Shown: positions 30,807 through 36,526 of the stretch, in pieces
Numbering within the stretch: position 1 is the first letter of the stretch
Layout: each line of letters begins with the position of its first letter
Assembly (NCBI GenBank): GCA_002779825.1
Contig: PEVN01000373.1
Span: 1-36,526, forward strand
DNA length: 36,526 bases
Direction of reading: 5' to 3'
Origin: Armatimonadetes bacterium CG06_land_8_20_14_3_00_66_21
GTDB lineage: Bacteria; Armatimonadota; Abditibacteriia; CG2-30-66-41
Made by a program: the position numbers and the translations under genes
Notes under the pieces: generated by a model
The model's database searches: none
What the model was told of the DNA's origin: nothing
What the model saw: only the letters and a program-made list of their open reading frames with translations

Positions 30807-31943
30807 ATGCCCACCGACCTCGAACGATTCCTCGCCTGCATGGACTACGAACCCTCCGCCCGTCGCCCCAACCACGAACTTGGTGCGTGGGCGCAGACGC
30901 GAGCGCGTTGGCAGAAGGAGAATCCTGACGCCATCAAGGACTTCCACTGGTCGTGGTTCGACGACGAGCCCGCCATTGGCCTCGACAAGCGCGAGTACAT
31001 CGGCGTCAACTATGGCTTCATTCCGGGATATCAGTACGAGGTGCTCGAGGAGACCGATCGCTATGTGGTAGCCCGCAACGGCAACGGGATCGTCACCCGA
31101 GCGCTGAAGCAAGGCTCCGTTGGTGGCGCGCGGATGTGCATGGATGAATACCTCGGCTTCCCGGTGTCGAAGCCGGAAGACTTCGCCGACGTGAAGCGGC
31201 GCCTCGTGGCCGCCGCCCCGGAGCGCTACCCCGCCGACCTGGACCAGCGGGTCGAGCGCTGGAAGCAGCGCGACTACCCGCTCATCCTCGGGCACAACTG
31301 CGCGGCGAACGGGTTCTACTGGCGTGCCCGGGAGTGGATGGGGACCGAGCCGCTGTCGCTTGCGTGGTACGACTACCCCTCCCTCCTGCACGAGATGATG
31401 GAGTTCTACGCCGACTTCGTCATCGAGACGAGCCGGCCGGTGCTGGAGAAGATCCAGGTCGAGTACTTCTGCCTGAACGAGGACATGTCCATGAAAGCCG
31501 GCCCGCTGCTGAGCCCGGCGACGTACCGAGAGTTCATCTTCCCGCACCTCAAGCGGATGGTAGAGTTCTTCCGCAGTCACGGAACGAGGCACTTCGCTGT
31601 CGACACCGACGGCGACCCGACCGTGCTGATTCCGCTCCTGATGGACGCCGGCGTCGACGTGGTCTGGCCCATCGAGCGCGCCTCCGACATCAGCCCGCAG
31701 GAATGGCGAAAGCAGTTCGGCAAGGAGCTGCGCTTGTGGGGCGGCGTCGATAAGCGGATCATTGCCCGCGGGCCCGAGGCGACCACACAGCACCTTCGCG
31801 AGTTCATCCCGCTGATCGAGGAAGGCGGCTTCATCCCGACGGTGGACCACACGGTGCCCCCCGATATCTCGTGGGACAACTTCCGGTACTACATGGACGC
31901 GAAGCAGGCGCTGTTGGCGGGGGACTTCGCGAAGCTGGAGTAG
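30807..31943 (+). CDS. Uroporphyrinogen decarboxylase (URO-D) family protein
   Basis: A 378-residue URO-D superfamily protein. Landmarks are the N-terminal LERFLACMDYEP helix, LNEDMSMKAGPLLSPATYREFIFPHLKRMVEFFRSHG (the SP..(F/Y)RE segment), RHFAVDTDGDPTVLIPLLMDAGVDVVWPIE, and the C-terminal GGFIPTVDHTVPPDISWDNFRYYM, a common end in non-HemE members. The H-x-C zinc motif is replaced by H-F-A-V and the HemE Arg motif is absent, so the reaction is unknown. AGGAGA eight bases before ATG 30807 supports the start. It follows the pyrimidine-rich repeat array and is convergent with the P1B-ATPase gene. Confidence 0.82.
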   Translation: MPTDLERFLACMDYEPSARRPNHELGAWAQTRARWQKENPDAIKDFHWSWFDDEPAIGLDKREYIGVNYGFIPGYQYEVLEETDRYVVARNGNGIVTRALKQGSVGGARMCMDEYLGFPVSKPEDFADVKRRLVAAAPERYPADLDQRVERWKQRDYPLILGHNCAANGFYWRAREWMGTEPLSLAWYDYPSLLHEMMEFYADFVIETSRPVLEKIQVEYFCLNEDMSMKAGPLLSPATYREFIFPHLKRMVEFFRSHGTRHFAVDTDGDPTVLIPLLMDAGVDVVWPIERASDISPQEWRKQFGKELRLWGGVDKRIIARGPEATTQHLREFIPLIEEGGFIPTVDHTVPPDISWDNFRYYMDAKQALLAGDFAKLE

Positions 31944-32007
31944 CCGCGCAGCCCGTAGCCCGAGGCGGCAAGCCGAGGGGAGCTTCCACTCGCTTGGACC
32001 TTCGTGG

Positions 32008-35000
32008 CTACGCGCGAGGGCGGAACAGGCACAGGCGCAGCGCGTGCCAGAGGGGCAACAGCGAACTGAGTGTGATTGCGCCCAGCACGAGTTCGGGGCC
32101 GAAGTGGACGGGGGTGTAGAGCGGCACAACACCCACAGCAACTGGGAGGGCGAGCGCGTGGCAGAGGAACGCCCACACCGTGCTCTGGCGGACGGCCCGC
32201 GTGGTGCGGCGGGCCAGTTGGATCACCTCGGGCACCTTCAGCGGGTCGGCTGCAAGGAGGAGGATGTCGGCCGCTTCCCCGGTGAGGTCCTCGCCGCCGG
32301 CCATGGCGATCCCCACCTCGGCCTGGGCCAGTGCCGGCGCATCGTTGAAGCCGTCACCCACCACAGCCACCAGCTCACCTTCTGCTTGCAGCCGCCGGGT
32401 CTCGTCGGTCTTGCGGCCGGGCATCGCCTCGGCGAGGACGCGACTCAGACCCAGCTTCTCGCCCAAGTGCTCTGCGACGACCCAACTGTCGCCGGTGACC
32501 ATCGCCGTCTTGATCCCCAACCGATGGAGCTTCTCCACGGCTGCCTGGGCGGTGGGCTTCAGCGGATCGGCGACGGCGATGATTGCCGCCAGTTCCGCCT
32601 CAACCCGCACCGTCAGGATGGCCTTGCCTTCCTGGGCGAACCGTTGCGCCGCTCGCTGTAGCGCCGTGTCTTCCAGTAACTCGCCCCGGCTCCAGTCCCA
32701 CCGCGAAACTTCCACTCGGCGACCGTTCACCAGAGCGGAAACCTGGAGTCGCGAGGTGGCGACAGTGTCCTCCGGTGTGGCAATGGGGAGTTCGTCTCGA
32801 TTTGCCGTGCGGAGGATCGCCCGGGTTAGTGGATGATCCGTGTATCGCACCGCCGAGGCCGCCAGGCTCAACACGGCATTGCGGAGGCGCCCTCTGGCGG
32901 GGGTGATCTCCACGACCTCGGGGTAGCCGAGGGTGAGGGTTCCAGTCTTGTCGAGCAGCACCTCCGTCAGCCCGGCACTCAGTTCGACGGTCTCAGGCGA
33001 CTTGAAGAGGAAGCCCAACTTCTTCGCTCGCAGCACGGCGGCAGCCACGATCAGCGGTTCGGCGAACCCCAACGCGCACGGGCACCCGACGATGAGCACG
33101 GCCACTCCGTACAGCAGCGCGGGGGACAAGTTGGGCTTGGGACCGTACACAAGCCAGAGCAACGACGTGCCCGCTGCGAGGACCAACACCCCAGGAACCG
33201 CGTATCCTCCAACAGCCTCGGAGGTAGGCAGGAACGGCAACTGGGTGCCCCGGGTCCGCATGAACTGCCGGACGATCCGCGACCTGACCGTATCGCCGCG
33301 CACCCGCGCGACCTCAACCAGCAGGCGCGCTCCCCGGTTGACCGAGCCGCTCACCACCTCCGCTCCCGGCGACTTGTCGGCGAGCATGCTCTCCCCCGTG
33401 ACCGTGGATTCGTCGACGACCGACTCACCCGACACAACGTGGCCGTCCACAGCGATCCGGTCGCCCGGTTGCACCACGACCAGGTCGCCGACCTCGATGG
33501 AGTGACCCGGAACCACCACCTCCTCGTCCTCCACCACCTTCGTCACGTAGCGCTCGCCGCCGTGAATCCGTTGCCGAACGGAGGTGTCGCTTCCTTGCCG
33601 CGAGACTTCCGTCTGCAGCCGCCCGAACAGTACCAACGCAACCATCAGCGCAGCAACGCAGAAGTAGCCCTGCGGGTCTTCGACCCCCCGCATGAGCGGC
33701 GCCTGCAAAGTCCCGGCGGCCCCATCCAGGAGAGCGGCGAAGGCGCAGAGGCCGACGTACACGCCGAAGCTGAGCCGCGATCGGAGCAGCGACCGGAGGG
33801 CCTCCCGGTAGAGCGACCCGCCGGCCCAGAAGACCACGGCAGCGGCAAGCAGCCCTTTCGCATAGTCCAACTGCTGCGAGGGGAGTGAAGGCAGCGGCTT
33901 GTCCCGCTCCAAGAGCGTTGCGCCGAAGAGCGCGATTGCGCCGACGCAGGCCCACCGCGCCCGGACTCGCCAATGGGACACGCCGAGCTTGGCGCGGCCC
34001 GGCTCTCCGGCGTCGGGATCCGAGCGGACGCGGAGACCCTCCTGCGACAACACCCACTGAAGCTCGGCGATCACCGAGGAGGAATCCCACACGCGAAGCT
34101 TCGCCACTCGGTCTTCGTCGATGGAAGCCTCAACGACCCCTGGTACCTGCTGTAGCGTCGCCTCCAGCACGACCCAGTCGTCCACATCCCCTTCCAGTTG
34201 GAGGGTCCGCTCAGAGACGGGGACCTCGTGGCCGACAGCTTCGACGGCTTGGATCAGTCGCTGAGTACTGGCCCTCTGGACCTGGAGACGAATGGTTGCG
34301 CCCTTGGAGTCCAGACTCACGTCCGTCTCGGTGACACCATCGACCTGCGCCAAGGCGCTCCGCACAACCTCGGCGGAGCGACCGGACGCCATGTTGCTCA
34401 CCGGCACAAACAGGGAGACCGGCTTGCCCTCGACGTCGGCCTTGGAGGTCTGCCGGCTGAAATGCTCACTGAGCAGGGGGAGAAGCTGGCGCGGGGCAAG
34501 CTTCGCCTCCAGGGCAGCTCGATCCTTTGCCGAAGACTGCTGTAGTTCCTCCCGGAGCTGCCGTTCCGTGTCCAGCAGGCCGGTCAGGCGGCGGGTACTC
34601 AGGTGCAGCGCCGTTAAATTGACCACCGCCGCCACGAAGTCCAAGTCCTCACCGCCCGCCGCCTCCACGGCAGTGTGTGTCACCAGCAAGATGAGCCCGT
34701 GGACGGAGTTCGCGTCGACAAGGGGAGCGCACAAGAGAGCGCGTATCGGCGGCCTCGTCGGCTCTCCCGGTTCGGGGAGACGGCTCTCCTCCCCCGCGAA
34801 CTCGCCCCAAACGGCCTCTCGATGCTTGATTGCCCTCTCCACCAAGGAGCGATTGGTCTCGAGCAGGTGCGCTTCGGGAACGGCGGACGCGCCGTGGCAG
34901 GTGACGGCCGCCACGAGTTTCCCGGTGGCGTCGTCGCGGAGCAGGATGCTTCCCTGCTCTGTCTCCAGGCCAGTGCCGGTGAACAGGACATCCATGGCCC

Positions 35001-35229
35001 AGTTGAGCAACTGGTCGGTGCCCAAGTCAGTCGTGCTTGGGGCTGTCAGCGAACGGAGGGCCGCCAGTCGTTCGGGAGACCAGCTCTTGGCGGGTGTTGG
35101 GTCTTGCACTGCCTCTCTGAATGCGTGAGGCGCTTCCTCCCACGGCGGGTGCGCTCTCTCCGGCAGGCCGCTCTCGCCGGCGGCGAGAGCGGTGTCCTCT
35201 GACTGGGGAGTTGGCGTGGCTACGTCCAT
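32008..35229 (-). CDS. P1B-type heavy-metal ATPase with N-terminal GAF domain and two cysteine-less HMA domains
   Basis: A 1073-residue protein. Residues about 60-215 form a GAF domain (QGSILLRDDATGKLVAAVTCHG, RALLCAPLVDANSVHGLILLV). A coiled-coil-like segment (216-260) leads to two HMA folds (271-336, 341-402) that keep the VGV/AL and GH/EGL pattern but have no CxxC. The ATPase core follows: TGES (611-614), CPC (716-718), DKTGT (760-764), the HP loop (799-800) and GDGFNDAPAL. Cu+ ATPases use YN and MxxSS in the last two membrane helices; here CH and ITLSS stand there, so the metal is uncertain. It probably exports a transition metal, with GAF as a putative ligand or redox sensor. No strong ribosome site precedes ATG 35229. 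Confidence 0.88.
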   Translation of the reverse strand: MDVATPTPQSEDTALAAGESGLPERAHPPWEEAPHAFREAVQDPTPAKSWSPERLAALRSLTAPSTTDLGTDQLLNWAMDVLFTGTGLETEQGSILLRDDATGKLVAAVTCHGASAVPEAHLLETNRSLVERAIKHREAVWGEFAGEESRLPEPGEPTRPPIRALLCAPLVDANSVHGLILLVTHTAVEAAGGEDLDFVAAVVNLTALHLSTRRLTGLLDTERQLREELQQSSAKDRAALEAKLAPRQLLPLLSEHFSRQTSKADVEGKPVSLFVPVSNMASGRSAEVVRSALAQVDGVTETDVSLDSKGATIRLQVQRASTQRLIQAVEAVGHEVPVSERTLQLEGDVDDWVVLEATLQQVPGVVEASIDEDRVAKLRVWDSSSVIAELQWVLSQEGLRVRSDPDAGEPGRAKLGVSHWRVRARWACVGAIALFGATLLERDKPLPSLPSQQLDYAKGLLAAAVVFWAGGSLYREALRSLLRSRLSFGVYVGLCAFAALLDGAAGTLQAPLMRGVEDPQGYFCVAALMVALVLFGRLQTEVSRQGSDTSVRQRIHGGERYVTKVVEDEEVVVPGHSIEVGDLVVVQPGDRIAVDGHVVSGESVVDESTVTGESMLADKSPGAEVVSGSVNRGARLLVEVARVRGDTVRSRIVRQFMRTRGTQLPFLPTSEAVGGYAVPGVLVLAAGTSLLWLVYGPKPNLSPALLYGVAVLIVGCPCALGFAEPLIVAAAVLRAKKLGFLFKSPETVELSAGLTEVLLDKTGTLTLGYPEVVEITPARGRLRNAVLSLAASAVRYTDHPLTRAILRTANRDELPIATPEDTVATSRLQVSALVNGRRVEVSRWDWSRGELLEDTALQRAAQRFAQEGKAILTVRVEAELAAIIAVADPLKPTAQAAVEKLHRLGIKTAMVTGDSWVVAEHLGEKLGLSRVLAEAMPGRKTDETRRLQAEGELVAVVGDGFNDAPALAQAEVGIAMAGGEDLTGEAADILLLAADPLKVPEVIQLARRTTRAVRQSTVWAFLCHALALPVAVGVVPLYTPVHFGPELVLGAITLSSLLPLWHALRLCLFRPRA

Positions 35230-35364
35230 GCGGTGTCTGAGTTCGTCCGAGGGCTCGACGAATGGGAAGGACGCCCCCCGTCGCCCGAGTAGACCGGCGG
35301 TCCTGCGGACCGTGCCCGCCAGTGCCTCCGACTTGGCAGTTCAGGCACTTGCCGAGACGGGGCT

Positions 35365-35373
35365 ATTCTACCA
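35365..35373 (-). promoter_or_regulatory. Extended -10 promoter element upstream of the P1B-ATPase
   Basis: The reverse strand reads TGGTAGAAT, identical to the element at 26437, about 136 bases upstream of the ATPase start. No clear -35 box is seen. It lies just past the stop of the cytochrome gene. Confidence 0.4.
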
Positions 35374-35394
35374 CGCTGCGCGGGAAGAGGCGAT

Positions 35395-36526
35395 TCATCG
35401 GCGCGTGGCGCCCGCCGGCCGGCGTCGGCGCCAACCCCACAGCACGCCACCACCAAGAAGAAGGGGCCCGCCCAGACCGAGAGCGACCTGCCCCCAGGCC
35501 GAGAACAACAGGATCTTGTGGATCAGCGCGTTGTGCGCTCTGGGGTTCTTGGGCAGTTGACCCAGGTGCTCAGCCACATGGTGGAGCAGGCTGACGGCGG
35601 GGGAGCGCTCGGGAATCTCCTTGTGGCAGCCAAGGCAGACCCCGCGCCGGTCGGTGCGGTGGCGCTCCACGTTGTTCAGCGGACGCGACAGCCTGAAGTG
35701 GTGGCCGACCGTCTGGAGCTGCTTGCCGTCTTCTGTCACGATCCGCGACCAGTCGTGGCTGAGTCCCTCAATGGGCTCGCACTGGACCTGGGCTTTCTTG
35801 GCGAGCACCGTCCCGTCCACCGTCTCCAGATCCACATAGAGCGGCTTGTCTGGCGGGCGCGTCGCTTCGCCGCCCGAGATACCGTAGCCCAACGCCTTGT
35901 CGGACGCGTGGCACGACTCGCAGGGGCGGGCCCCATCCATCATCGTGTGCGGCTGGTTGGGGCTCATGTCGATGCACAGTTGCCCCTTGGCGCCGCCGCC
36001 CTCAGTGTTCGGAGGAGCACGGAATATGTGATTGAGCAGAAGGGGCTTTCCGTCGGGCCCGATGACCGTGATGGAAGGCTGGCAACCTGGCGCCAGCGGG
36101 GTGATCCGCCCCTCGCCGTTCACGCCCATCATCGGGTCTTCCCAACGAGTGTATGAGCGGTCCTCTTCCAGCGCGCCGGGGATGGCAACGGCGTATTGGC
36201 CTTCGCTCGGGTCGGCAGCGTGCCCGGGCTGAGCGTGGCGGTGTCCGGCGGCGAGCCAGTCGAAGCGGGTCTTGCCTCTCGAGTAATCCACCTTCACATG
36301 GCAGCCATAGCACTGCGGCGACCACGAGGCGTGGCACGTGTAGCACTCCATCCTGCTCCTGTGCAGACGGACATTGTCCATGGCCACGCGACCGGCAAGC
36401 TCGAACCCGTTCTCCTGCTTGATCAGCTTCAGCGGCTTAATACTACAACCGTACTTAGCGCGAATGTGCTCGGCGAGGGTCTCCTGACCCCGCCGCTCCC
36501 CGGACCGACAGGTCTCCAGAGCCCTT
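35395..36526 (-). CDS. Multihaem cytochrome c with C-terminal membrane anchor, 5' partial
   Basis: The reverse frame is open to the window edge, so the start and any signal peptide lie outside; 377 codons are visible. Four CxxCH haem sites appear: CYTCH and CYGCH close together, then CESCH about 130 residues on and CLGCH later. Extra His residues (HAQPGH, GHH, LLHHVAEH) could be axial ligands. The C-terminus has one membrane helix (LFSAWGQVALGLGGPLLLGGGVLWGW) and a positive RRRRPAGATRR tail, so the haem domain is likely extracytoplasmic. It probably carries electrons in a respiratory or extracellular chain. Class is unclear: the window lacks partner oxidoreductase genes. It ends 165 bases before the ATPase gene. 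Confidence 0.85.
   Translation of the reverse strand, partial: RALETCRSGERRGQETLAEHIRAKYGCSIKPLKLIKQENGFELAGRVAMDNVRLHRSRMECYTCHASWSPQCYGCHVKVDYSRGKTRFDWLAAGHRHAQPGHAADPSEGQYAVAIPGALEEDRSYTRWEDPMMGVNGEGRITPLAPGCQPSITVIGPDGKPLLLNHIFRAPPNTEGGGAKGQLCIDMSPNQPHTMMDGARPCESCHASDKALGYGISGGEATRPPDKPLYVDLETVDGTVLAKKAQVQCEPIEGLSHDWSRIVTEDGKQLQTVGHHFRLSRPLNNVERHRTDRRGVCLGCHKEIPERSPAVSLLHHVAEHLGQLPKNPRAHNALIHKILLFSAWGQVALGLGGPLLLGGGVLWGWRRRRPAGATRR

Overview
The window looks like a chromosomal segment of a GC-rich bacterium with GGAGG-type ribosome binding sites, rich in secreted polysaccharide-active proteins and divergent uroporphyrinogen-decarboxylase (URO-D) family proteins. A CIRCE heat-shock operator is present. 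This mix recalls Armatimonadota, Planctomycetota or Hydrogenedentes-like genomes, but the phylum is an inference from gene content. No rRNA, tRNA, CRISPR array or insertion sequence was recognised.

Layout. 1-150 is the tail of a sialidase-like protein, followed by a DUF1284-type Cys protein (171-647, +) and a reverse pair of small genes, one of them DUF5674-like (694-1376). A URO-D family gene follows (1592-2734, +). From 7939 down to 2755 (- strand) lies a riboflavin operon: small membrane protein, ribD, ribE, ribBA, ribH and an HtrA-like protein. In RibBA the DHBP synthase acidic loop is eroded. The HtrA-like protein has lost its catalytic His and Ser.

8315-11929 (-) encodes a short AGE-family epimerase and a secreted clan GH-A hydrolase, divergent from an SSS-family transporter (12026-13396, +). 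13410-15307 (-) is a MjaI-type (CTAG) restriction-modification system whose methyltransferase carries a staphylococcal-nuclease-like C-terminal domain. 15409-17717 (-) is a secreted LamG-domain protein broken by a frameshift. 17976-25330 (-) runs TldD protease, spore-photoproduct-lyase-like radical SAM protein, a DUF5678-like ORF, an AstE/AspA-like protein, a heparinase II/III-type lyase and a nitroreductase.

At 25516-25570 a good promoter is followed by a near-perfect CIRCE operator. The next gene (25741, +) is an FmdB-type zinc-ribbon protein rather than a chaperone. Two more URO-D family genes (26650 and 30807, +) flank a secreted protein with an internal duplication (27789-30233) and a four-helix-bundle gene bracketed by purine-rich and pyrimidine-rich short repeats. 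The right end (-) has a P1B-ATPase with an N-terminal GAF domain and two cysteine-less HMA domains, preceded by a multihaem cytochrome c that runs off the window.

Main themes: glycan breakdown and uptake (sialidase, GH-A hydrolase, AGE epimerase, SSS transporter, LamG protein, heparinase-type lyase), riboflavin synthesis, possible one-carbon/corrinoid chemistry through URO-D paralogues, and metal/redox functions. Several proteins keep a family fold but have lost catalytic or metal-binding residues, and these are the most interesting items. Several intergenic gaps hold short tandem or inverted repeats, and a TG-extended -10 element recurs upstream of several genes.
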